Below are positions 7,692 through 15,548 of a DNA stretch of 64,000 nt, piece after piece. Both the position numbers and the translations under genes were made by a program. This DNA comes from Spirochaetota bacterium (GTDB lineage: Bacteria; Spirochaetota; Spirochaetia; Treponematales; Treponemataceae): positions 62,001 through 126,000 of the forward strand of contig JAEXRH010000011.1 of assembly GCA_023438065.1 (NCBI GenBank), written 5' to 3'. The notes below the pieces were generated by a model. That model made no database searches. It was not told where the DNA came from and saw only the letters and a list, made by a program, of their open reading frames with translations. The stretch's first letter is position 1, and every line of letters begins with the position of its first letter.

Positions 7692-8447
7692 ATGAAAACA
7701 CCATTCGATTCGGGGATCGCCCAGGGCGCCCCGACGGGAGCGGCCACCAGCCCCTCCCACCGGCCTGAAGAAATCACCGTGGCCGGATCCCGTTTCTTGC
7801 CGGTAATAACCGGACTCTTTGTCGGGATCCTGATTCTCTCGAACCTCCTCGCCTCGAAGATGGTTCGCGTCGGTCCCGCCGTCTTCGACGGGGGAACCCT
7901 CCTCTTTCCGTTGTCGTACATCTTCGGCGACGTGCTTACCGAGGTATACGGCTACAAGGCCTCGCGAAAGGTCATCTGGACCGGCTTCGCGATGCTCCTC
8001 CTCATGGCCGCGAACGTCGCCCTGATCGGCGCCCTCCCCGCGGACCCCAGCTGGCTCTTTCAGGAGGACTTCAACAACATCCTCCTGCAACTCCCCCGCA
8101 TCGTTCTCGCGAGCGTGATCGCGTACTTCGTGGGCGAATGGTCGAATTCGGTCGTGCTTTCGCGGCTGAAGATCATCACGAAGGGCAAGTGGCTGTGGAC
8201 GCGGACGATCGGTTCCACCCTCGTCGGCCAATTCCTCGACTCGGTCATGTTCGTCGGGATAGCCTTCACGGGCCTCTATCCGATCGAGGTCGTCGCCATC
8301 ATGGCCTTCTCGAACTATCTCTTCAAGACCGCGATCGAGGTCGCCTTTACCCCGCTGACCTACGCCGCGGTAGGCTACGTGAAACGGCAGGAAGGGATCG
8401 ACGTCTACGACTACGACGAGCGGTACAACCCGCTGCCCGCCGATTAG
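7692..8447 (+). CDS. yhhQ: Queuosine precursor transporter, YhhQ family
   Basis: A 251-residue inner-membrane protein of the YhhQ/VUT family, which imports queuosine precursors (preQ0, preQ1 or queuine) for tRNA modification. After a 30-residue polar N-terminus come about six membrane segments. Family motifs include FPLSYIFGDVLTEVYGYKAS, the RTIGSTLVGQFLDSVMF segment, and SNYLFKTAIEVAFTPLTY. The start codon sits 7 bases after a perfect -10 box, so the mRNA is probably leaderless. There is no riboswitch space upstream. No other queuosine gene is nearby. Confidence 0.9.
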   Translation: MKTPFDSGIAQGAPTGAATSPSHRPEEITVAGSRFLPVITGLFVGILILSNLLASKMVRVGPAVFDGGTLLFPLSYIFGDVLTEVYGYKASRKVIWTGFAMLLLMAANVALIGALPADPSWLFQEDFNNILLQLPRIVLASVIAYFVGEWSNSVVLSRLKIITKGKWLWTRTIGSTLVGQFLDSVMFVGIAFTGLYPIEVVAIMAFSNYLFKTAIEVAFTPLTYAAVGYVKRQEGIDVYDYDERYNPLPAD

Positions 8448-8486
8448 TCTTTCCCAAAGAGGGATTATCCGATATACTTTCCCGGT

Positions 8487-9242
8487 ATGGGTAAAACCTT
8501 CGTCTTCGTAAATCAAAAAGGCGGGGTCGGCAAAACGACCTCCGCTATAAATATCGGCGCCTACCTCGCCCTCGCCGGGAAGAAAACCCTGCTCGTCGAT
8601 TTCGACTCGCAGGGGAACATGACCTCCGGCGTCGGGGTGGATCGGGAAAAGCCGACGGTCTACGATCTTTTGGCGGGAACGGCTCCCGCCGCGTCGGTTA
8701 TCCGCAAGTCGGCCATACCGGGGCTTTCGGTGATTCCCGCGTCCATCGACCTTTCGGGCGCGGCGATCGAGCTCGTCGACCAGGAAAAGCGCGAGTACTT
8801 CCTGAAAGGGGCGCTCGAGCCCCTCAAGGCCGAATACGACTTCATCCTCATCGACTGCCCGCCCTCGCTCGGAATCCTTACCCTGAACGGCCTCGTCGCC
8901 GCCGACCAGGTCCTCATCCCGCTTCAGTGCGAGTACTTCGCCCTCGAGGGCCTTACCCTGCTCCTCCAGACGGTCAAACGCGTCCAGAAGACCCTCAATC
9001 CCGAGCTCGACATCGGCGGCATCTTTTTCACCATGTACGATTCGCGCACCCGGCTCGCCCAGGACGTCGTCCAGCAGGTGACGTCCTACTTCAAGGACCG
9101 GGTCTTCCGCACGATTATCCCCCGGAACGTCCGCCTCTCCGAGGCGCCCTCGCACGGGCTCCCCATCTGCAAGTACGACGCCCTGTGCGTCGGCGCGCGG
9201 AGTTACGAAAAACTCGCGAAAGAGGTGCTTGAACGTGGCTAA
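8487..9242 (+). CDS. parA: Chromosome partitioning ATPase ParA/Soj
   Basis: A deviant Walker ATPase of 251 residues that works with ParB bound to parS to segregate the replication origin. The deviant Walker A motif KGGVGKTT is at residues 11-18, followed by LLVDFDSQGN and the switch region FILIDCPPSLG. It lacks an N-terminal HTH, as is usual for chromosomal Soj. A -10-like TATACT (8473-8478) ends 8 bases before the ATG, suggesting another short or absent leader. It overlaps parB by 8 bases. Confidence 0.96.
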   Translation: MGKTFVFVNQKGGVGKTTSAINIGAYLALAGKKTLLVDFDSQGNMTSGVGVDREKPTVYDLLAGTAPAASVIRKSAIPGLSVIPASIDLSGAAIELVDQEKREYFLKGALEPLKAEYDFILIDCPPSLGILTLNGLVAADQVLIPLQCEYFALEGLTLLLQTVKRVQKTLNPELDIGGIFFTMYDSRTRLAQDVVQQVTSYFKDRVFRTIIPRNVRLSEAPSHGLPICKYDALCVGARSYEKLAKEVLERG

Positions 9243-10155
9243 GACAGGCGGACTCGGAAGGGGACTCGACGCGCTCCTCGAAGACGGAGACATCGGAACG
9301 GAGCGGAGTACGGGTTCCCCGGGGGCCGACGGCGCGGGCACCGAGCTATTCATCAATCCCTCGCTCCTCAAGCCGAACCCCCACCAGCCCCGGCAGGAAT
9401 TCGACGAGGAGGCGCTCAAGGAGCTCGCCGACTCGATCAGGGAGCACGGCATCATCCAGCCGATCATCGCGGAAGACGCGGGCGACGGCACCTATTACAT
9501 CATCGCCGGCGAGCGCCGCACGCGCGCGGCCCGGCTCGCGGGACTCTCGAAAGTCCCGGTCATCATCAAGAAATTCTCCGACGGGCGAAAGCTCGAGATC
9601 GCGCTCATAGAGAACATCCAGCGCGAGAACCTCAATCCGGTCGAGGAGGCGCAGGCCTACCACCGGCTCATGGCGCTCGGAAACCTGAGCCAGGAAGAGG
9701 CGGCGGCCCGCGTCGGCAAGAACCGCTCGACGGTCGCGAACGCGCTACGCCTGCTCAAGCTCCCGGAAGACATGCTCTCCTCGCTATCCTCGGGGCAGAT
9801 CACCCCCGGCCACGCGCGCGCGATCCTCTCGGTGCTCAACCCCGCCGACCAGAGAATCCTCTTCGGTCGCATCGTCGGGAACGCCCTTTCGGTGCGCGAC
9901 AGCGAGCGCATGGCGGCCGAGCTCAACGGCGGAAGCCGCGCGGGATCGGAAGCGGGCGGGAAGAAAAAGCAGAAGGAAACGGACGCCGCGCTCATCAGGG
10001 ACATCGAGGTCAGGCAGATCGAGCAACGCTTCATCGACGCGCTCGGGACCAAGGTCGCCATGAAGGGCTCGCTCGAGCGCGGGACCATCGAGATATCCTA
10101 TTTCTCGCGGGATGACCTCGACCGCATCTACGAGATCATCGGCGCCGGGCGCTGA
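9235..10155 (+). CDS. parB: Chromosome partitioning protein ParB/Spo0J
   Basis: A 306-residue parS-binding CTP switch protein and partner of ParA. The N-terminal AKTGGLGRGLDALLED contacts ParA. The ParB/Srx domain carries GERRTRAARLAG and ENIQRENLNPVEEAQAY. An HTH follows (LSQEEAAARVGKNRSTVANA), then a C-terminal dimerisation segment. I place the start at GTG 9235, because GAGGTG lies at a proper distance and the resulting MAKTGG is the typical beginning; a TTG at 9229 is also in frame. No convincing parS site is visible in the window. Confidence 0.95.
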   Translation: MAKTGGLGRGLDALLEDGDIGTERSTGSPGADGAGTELFINPSLLKPNPHQPRQEFDEEALKELADSIREHGIIQPIIAEDAGDGTYYIIAGERRTRAARLAGLSKVPVIIKKFSDGRKLEIALIENIQRENLNPVEEAQAYHRLMALGNLSQEEAAARVGKNRSTVANALRLLKLPEDMLSSLSSGQITPGHARAILSVLNPADQRILFGRIVGNALSVRDSERMAAELNGGSRAGSEAGGKKKQKETDAALIRDIEVRQIEQRFIDALGTKVAMKGSLERGTIEISYFSRDDLDRIYEIIGAGR

Positions 10156-10173
10156 TAGCCCTCGCCCTCCCGG

Positions 10174-12351
10174 CTAACCCCTTCGCACCGTGAACTCGCG
10201 GGTCGGCTCCTGTTCGAGGAGCTCGCGCCTCCGGCGTTCAGCCTCGTACAGCATCTCCTGAATCCTGAAACGCTTCTCGCCCTTCAGGGGCGCCCGCCTC
10301 GCCCAAGTGCCGTCGCTCCGGAGATAGTGCGACTTCTCGTTATCCGCGAAATAGAGCATCAGTATGTCGAGGACGGTCTTCCGCACGCTTTCCTGGAGGA
10401 TCGGGAACATGAGCTCGACGCGGCGGTCGAGGTTGCGCGGCATCCAGTCCGCGCTCGAAAGGTAAAGCTCGTCGTCGCCCGCGTTCTCGAACCAGAAGAT
10501 CCTGGTGTGCTCAAGGTAGCGGTCGATGACGCTCACGACCGTGACGTTCTCGCTCATCCCCTGCACGCCCGGCACGAGCATGCATACCCCCCGCACGTTG
10601 AGGAGTATCTTCACGCCGGCGCGGCTCGCGCGGTAAAGCGCGTCGATGATCTCGGGATCGGCGAGGCTGTTCATCTTCGCGACGATCCGCCCGGGATGCT
10701 CGGGCACCGAGCGGTCGATCTCGCGCGCGATGAGGGCGAGGAGCCTCTCCTTCAGGTCGACGGGCGCCATGACCAGGCGCTTCGTGCCCATGATCACCGA
10801 ATAGCCCGATATCATGTTGAAGAAGAGCGTCGCGTCGTTCGCGATCTCCTGGTTCGAGGTCAGCAGCGACATGTCGACGTAGAGGCGCGCGGTCTTGTCG
10901 TTGTAGTTGCCGGTCGACAGGTGCACGTAGCGCCTGATGCCGTCGGTCTCGCGCCTGACGACGAGGAGGATCTTCGCGTGAACCTTGAGTCGGGCGATGC
11001 CGTACACGACGATGACGCCGACGTTCTCGAGCCGGGTCGCCCAGGAGATGTTCCGCTCCTCGTCGAAGCGCGCCTTGAGCTCGACGAACACGGTGACGTG
11101 CTTGCCCGCCCGCGCGGCGCGCTCGAGCGCGCGCACGATCGGCGAGTCGCCCGACGTCCGGTAGAGGGTCATCTTGATGGCGAGCACGGCGGGATCGTCG
11201 ACCGCGTCGTTGATGAAGCGGAGAACCGGGTCGTAGGAGTGGTACGGAACGTGAAGGAGTATGTCGGTCCGCTTGAGCTCGTCCCACAGGGGGACGTCCT
11301 CGGGGACGTCGGCGGGCCAGTAGTTTCGCCAGCTCTCGTTCCTGAGCCGCTCGAAGCCCTCGGCGTTGACGATATCACCGAGCGTCGAAAGGTCGAGCGG
11401 TCCCGGGACGCGATAGACGTCCTCCTCGCCGAGGGACATGCCGGCGCTTAAGTACGCGAGTATCGACGGGCTCTCGCCGGTGCAGATGAGCCTTACCGGA
11501 ACCGAGGACTGCCGCGAGACGATGACCTCTTCCATGGCCTTGATGAAGTCGCCCGCGCGGTCCTCGTCCACGCCGCGATCCGCGTCGCGCGAAACCTTGA
11601 AGAGGAGACTTTCCTCGACGGCGAAGCCGGGGAAGAGCCGCTGCCCGAGGGTCTTCACGACGTCGTCGAGAAGCGCGAATCGCCTGATGCCGTCCGACGA
11701 GGGAAGCCAGACGACGCGGGGAATCGACGCCGGGATCTGCACGATCGCGAGCGGGGAAGATCCTTCCGCGATCTCGCCGTCCGCCCCTTTCGAGCCGATG
11801 GCCCCGGTACGCTCGAGAAAGGACGCGAGCGGCCCCTGGGGAACCGCGATGTCGTTCCGGAGGAGAAAGGCCGCGTGAAGCCTCAGGTTCGCGATGCTCG
11901 GGAGCGCCCCGGAAGCGGAACGCAGGGGCGTGAGGAGGGGAAACACGTCGGACATGAAAAAGGCGTCGAGAAAGGCGGCGTGCTCGCGGGTATACTCCGA
12001 AGGCGAGACGTACACGATACCCTCGCGCGCGAGGCCCGGAAGGATTTCCCCGAGAAGGCATTCGTACTGGATGGCGATGAGGGCGTGGACGCGCTTCGAT
12101 ACGCGCGAGAGCTGCTCGTCGGCGCGAAGCCCCGCCTCGTCGCGAAGCTCGGGGGCGCGCACGAGCTGCTCCTTGAGACTCGCGACGCGAACCATGAAAA
12201 ACTCGTCGAAGTTCGAGGAGACGATCGTGAGGAACCGGAGTCGCTCCAAAAGCGGGACGCTCGCCTGACGCGCCTCGTCGAGCACGCGGGCGTTGAACTC
12301 GATCCACGAAAGATCCCTGCTGAAATAGGAAAACGCGCCTTCTTTTTTCAT
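10174..12351 (-). CDS. ppk1: Polyphosphate kinase
   Basis: PPK1 reversibly makes inorganic polyphosphate from ATP. The 725-residue product covers the N domain (YFSRDLSWIEFNARVLDEA), the head domain, and the two phospholipase D-like catalytic domains. The autophosphorylated histidine lies in ARLKVHAKI, followed by HLSTGNYNDKTARLYVDMS and the second domain with NSLADPEIIDALY. It lies 29 bases downstream of the exopolyphosphatase gene on the same strand, so enzymes with opposing actions on polyphosphate are probably co-transcribed. Confidence 0.96.
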   Translation of the reverse strand: MKKEGAFSYFSRDLSWIEFNARVLDEARQASVPLLERLRFLTIVSSNFDEFFMVRVASLKEQLVRAPELRDEAGLRADEQLSRVSKRVHALIAIQYECLLGEILPGLAREGIVYVSPSEYTREHAAFLDAFFMSDVFPLLTPLRSASGALPSIANLRLHAAFLLRNDIAVPQGPLASFLERTGAIGSKGADGEIAEGSSPLAIVQIPASIPRVVWLPSSDGIRRFALLDDVVKTLGQRLFPGFAVEESLLFKVSRDADRGVDEDRAGDFIKAMEEVIVSRQSSVPVRLICTGESPSILAYLSAGMSLGEEDVYRVPGPLDLSTLGDIVNAEGFERLRNESWRNYWPADVPEDVPLWDELKRTDILLHVPYHSYDPVLRFINDAVDDPAVLAIKMTLYRTSGDSPIVRALERAARAGKHVTVFVELKARFDEERNISWATRLENVGVIVVYGIARLKVHAKILLVVRRETDGIRRYVHLSTGNYNDKTARLYVDMSLLTSNQEIANDATLFFNMISGYSVIMGTKRLVMAPVDLKERLLALIAREIDRSVPEHPGRIVAKMNSLADPEIIDALYRASRAGVKILLNVRGVCMLVPGVQGMSENVTVVSVIDRYLEHTRIFWFENAGDDELYLSSADWMPRNLDRRVELMFPILQESVRKTVLDILMLYFADNEKSHYLRSDGTWARRAPLKGEKRFRIQEMLYEAERRRRELLEQEPTREFTVRRG

Positions 12352-12380
12352 GCCGTCACCGAACCTTATCCTTGAGCCCG

Positions 12381-13943
12381 TCAGACCATGACGAGCTTAT
12401 AGCCGAAGATCTCCTCGAAGAGGTCGGCCTTCTCGCCGAGCGCGAGCCGCTCGAGCGTCACGTCGTGCGTGCCGCGCGCGCGCAAAAGCAGCGTGTCGCG
12501 CGACAGCTCGAAGTCGAAATCCTTGATATGCTGCGAGTGCCCGCGGTCGAGCGCGTCCGCCACGCGAAGGAGCGCCGAGAGCTTGAGCACCATCGTGCGG
12601 TCGCTTCGCTGGAGCGAGGCGTAGCCCGGGTGCCGCGAGTTCGGGAGCTCCGACCGGTGATAGCGGACGACGTTCCCGACGATGTTGATGTCGTCGCGGT
12701 TGAGCCCGAAAACGTCGGAATGCGCGAGGATGTACTGGCTGTGCAGGTGGTGGTCTCCCTGGCCGATGAACGCGCCGACGTCGTGGAGGATCGCCGAGGT
12801 CTCCAGGAGAAGCCGCGCGTGGCGGTCGAGCCCGAGCTCGCTCTCGAGGCAGTCGAACAGCTTGAGCGCGATGCGGGTCACGTAACGGGAGTGCTCCTCG
12901 TCGAGGTGGAATTTCTTCCCGAGGTTCATCGCGGAGGCGACGACCTGGTCGTAGAATTCCTCGCGGACGATGTGGTCGGGCCCGGCGAGCTGGGAGAGGA
13001 TCACGCCCTCGCGAATCGAGAGGTTCGGGACCACGACGGTTTTCGCCCCCGTCATCTCGAGGAAAAAGCGGTAGGTGAGAAGGCCCGGCACGAGGGACTC
13101 GGCCTCGCTGTAGCCGATCCTGAAATGGTGCACGATCTCCTCGGCGGTGTAGCCCGTGACGCGATCGACGAAGGCGGTGAAGTCCGCGCGGTCGATCGTG
13201 GAGTGGAGGTCGTTGACGTGCGTGCCGACCGAGCGCGCGACGAGACGCGCGTCCGAGCCGATCGCGACGATCTGGGCGACCTCGTCGAGCCTGAGCTCGT
13301 TGTTGAGGTTCTCGGCGGTCGTGCGCACGTTGTCCGCGAGGAATCGGCGCATGTCCTTGGAAGAGCCCATCATCGCCTTGATCTGCTGCTCGATTATGAC
13401 GGTGCCGAGCCGGAAGCTGTGCGCCGCGACCATCTTCCCGCCCTGCAGGAGCATGATCTCGGTCGAGCCGCCGCCGACGTCCATGATGATCGAGTTCGCC
13501 TTCGAGAGGGTCTCGGGGGCGTCGCGGAGGGCGTAACCGACCACGAGGTACATGAGCCGGTTTTCCTCGATGCCGTCGATGACCCTGACGCGGAAGCCGG
13601 TCTTCACGGCGACGCGGTCGAGCACCGAGTCGCGGTTCCTCGCCTCGCGGAAGGCGCTCGTCGCGACGACGGTCACGTGGTCGTCGCCGATCTTCCAGCC
13701 CGCGAGCACCTCGCGGTAGCGGTTGAGGATCGCGAGGCACTGGAGAAGGGACTCGCGCGAGATCGCGCCCGAGGTAAAGACGTCGCGGCCGAGCGAAAGG
13801 GCGCGCTCGGCGCGATCGATGACCTGCCAGCGCCCGTCGTCGGCGACCTCCGCGACGAGGAGTCTGATCCCGGTCGCGCCGATCTCGATGACGGCCTCGA
13901 GCCAGGAGCGGATGGTCGTGTCGTATTCGGGGTCCCTTTCCAT
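12381..13943 (-). CDS. ppx: Exopolyphosphatase (Ppx/GppA) with C-terminal HD domain
   Basis: A 520-residue protein of the Ppx/GppA phosphatase family, which cleaves terminal phosphate from polyphosphate or pppGpp. The actin-like ASKHA fold spans about residues 15-320. It shows the phosphate loops VIEIGATGIRLLVAEV and SIIMDVGGGSTEIMLL, and the catalytic Glu region in IDGIEENRLMYL. The C-terminal half has an HD-type metal-binding helix bundle (SAILHDVGAFIGQGDHHLHS). It precedes ppk. The choice between Ppx and GppA activity cannot be made from sequence alone; the ppk neighbour favours polyphosphate. Confidence 0.9.
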   Translation of the reverse strand: MERDPEYDTTIRSWLEAVIEIGATGIRLLVAEVADDGRWQVIDRAERALSLGRDVFTSGAISRESLLQCLAILNRYREVLAGWKIGDDHVTVVATSAFREARNRDSVLDRVAVKTGFRVRVIDGIEENRLMYLVVGYALRDAPETLSKANSIIMDVGGGSTEIMLLQGGKMVAAHSFRLGTVIIEQQIKAMMGSSKDMRRFLADNVRTTAENLNNELRLDEVAQIVAIGSDARLVARSVGTHVNDLHSTIDRADFTAFVDRVTGYTAEEIVHHFRIGYSEAESLVPGLLTYRFFLEMTGAKTVVVPNLSIREGVILSQLAGPDHIVREEFYDQVVASAMNLGKKFHLDEEHSRYVTRIALKLFDCLESELGLDRHARLLLETSAILHDVGAFIGQGDHHLHSQYILAHSDVFGLNRDDINIVGNVVRYHRSELPNSRHPGYASLQRSDRTMVLKLSALLRVADALDRGHSQHIKDFDFELSRDTLLLRARGTHDVTLERLALGEKADLFEEIFGYKLVMV

Positions 13944-13987
13944 GATGCCTTAAGCCGCCTTGCGACGGAGTATACGCGCCTTTAGCG

Positions 13988-14007
13988 GGTTTTTCATGAA
14001 AAATCCG
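13988..14007. repeat. AT-rich palindrome between ppx and the glycoside hydrolase-like gene
   Basis: TTTTTCATGAAAAA (13990-14003) is a perfect 14-base palindrome with partly matched G/C flanks, just past the stop codon of the upstream minus-strand gene. It may be a weak terminator; there is no clear T tail. Confidence 0.3.
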
Positions 14008-14008
14008 T

Positions 14009-15439
14009 TTAAAGCTTGTCGATCAGCATCGAGCATTTGCCCGACGGGATCGGCAGGGTCTTTTTCTTCTGCCCGAGGATGTTGATCGTGAAGTAGTAGA
14101 GCTTTTCGCTTTCCATGTGGATCTCCCACCCGCGAAGGCTCTTGTTCGACAGGATCGTGATAAGGTTCCGTTTGAGGCTCAAATTCTCGATGCCCATGAC
14201 CTCGAGGTTCGGGATGATCCAGTCGACGGTCTTGCGCGGGAGGCTGATGGAAAGACCGATGATGTTCTCGATCATGAGCGCGATCGTCGAAAGCCCGGTA
14301 TACGGGAGATACTGCCTCCGCGGGAAGCCTTCCTTGCCGGGCCACTGCGCGGGGCCTTCCTTGCCGGGGAGATAGGCCTCCCAGAGGCAGCCCTTGTTGT
14401 GCTCCCCGTTCGGGGAAAGGGCGTCAAGGACGTAGTAGAGGTGCCTGATCGCGCACTCGCGGGCGAGGTCCCAACGCTGGTACTTCTCGAGGCCCTTCAC
14501 GACCATGAAGGTGAACGGCGCGAAAACGCTCCCCCGGTAGCCCATGCCCCGCTCGTCGTACTCGGGATCGTCCGCCGATAGCGAGGGGAAGGGATGGTCG
14601 ACGCCGAAGGTCTTCGGGTTCTGGAGGTGCCCGATGAGCTTCTCGGCCTTGTCCTCGTTCGGGATCTCGGCGAGAAGAGGCCAGAATCCGGCGATCGTCT
14701 TCTGGGGAAGGCGCTTTTCCTCGTCGTCGATGTCGTGGTAGAAGCCGGTTTCGGGATCCCACATGAGGGAGTTGATGCGCGTCTTGAGCGAGAAGTACTG
14801 CCTCTTATATTGAAAGGAAAGGTCCTTGTCGTTGAGGATGTCGCCGAGCGCGGACATATAGAGGGCGTTGATGGCGAGCGCGGTGTTGAAGTCGACGAGG
14901 TAGCACGCCTTCTTGCGGGGCGAGTTGGTCATCGTCGTCGCCGCGAGCGGTACCTTGTAGAGGCCGTTTTCCTTCTTGAAGGTCGCGTCGATCCAGGTCA
15001 TGTACTTCTGGAGAACCGGCATCACGTCCTTGATGCGCTTCTTGTTCGCGGACTTGTGGAAGAGGTTGAACTCCGACCAGGCGAAAAGAGGCATGCCGAT
15101 GCCCTCGGGATTGTCCTTCGAGAGGATGGGATCGCGGGTCAGGAGATTATACTTCCAGCGAATCGCCCCGGAATCCTCCTGGCGCTCGTAGAAAAAGTCG
15201 AGTATCTGGTTCGCATGGTAGTTTCGGTTCGAATACACGAAAAAAAACGAGGAAAAGATCGTCTCGAACTGATGCAGTATTGAATCCTCGCCGTCGGGGT
15301 ATATAAAATAACCGTCGGGAGACAGGCCTTTTTCCTCGGGAGTTACCCAATAGTCCTGGATCCAGGCCCAACTGCGGTCGTATATATCGACAAAGTCCTG
15401 GTCGTAGAAATGAACTTTGGGGAAATCACGCTTATTCAC
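14009..15439 (-). CDS. Glycoside hydrolase-like (alpha/alpha)6-barrel protein, MGH1/GH37/GH63-related
   Basis: A 476-residue protein without a signal peptide, so cytoplasmic. The repeated helical pattern with aromatic patches (FETIFSSFFFVYSNRNYHAN, IGMPLFAWSEFNLFHKS, NSLMWDPETGFYHDIDDE, GYRGSVFAPFTFMVVKG, CLWEAYLPG, LPYTGLSTIALM) resembles the six-helical-hairpin barrel of trehalase and glucosidase families. WDPETGFYHDID is typical of this group. The substrate is not determined. The start is GTG at 15439, six bases after AAGGAG. The gene is divergent from the GatB-asparaginase gene, with about 110 bases between the two starts, and may be the first gene of the ppx-ppk transcript. Confidence 0.7.
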   Translation of the reverse strand: MNKRDFPKVHFYDQDFVDIYDRSWAWIQDYWVTPEEKGLSPDGYFIYPDGEDSILHQFETIFSSFFFVYSNRNYHANQILDFFYERQEDSGAIRWKYNLLTRDPILSKDNPEGIGMPLFAWSEFNLFHKSANKKRIKDVMPVLQKYMTWIDATFKKENGLYKVPLAATTMTNSPRKKACYLVDFNTALAINALYMSALGDILNDKDLSFQYKRQYFSLKTRINSLMWDPETGFYHDIDDEEKRLPQKTIAGFWPLLAEIPNEDKAEKLIGHLQNPKTFGVDHPFPSLSADDPEYDERGMGYRGSVFAPFTFMVVKGLEKYQRWDLARECAIRHLYYVLDALSPNGEHNKGCLWEAYLPGKEGPAQWPGKEGFPRRQYLPYTGLSTIALMIENIIGLSISLPRKTVDWIIPNLEVMGIENLSLKRNLITILSNKSLRGWEIHMESEKLYYFTINILGQKKKTLPIPSGKCSMLIDKL

Positions 15440-15548
15440 ACATACTCCTTATGGCAACTTAAAAAAGGCTGCGTCAATTTTTAAGTATATCATAAACGAC
15501 GTTAAAATTATATACTGTGACGGCGAAAAACCGACACTGGAGGGCGAG

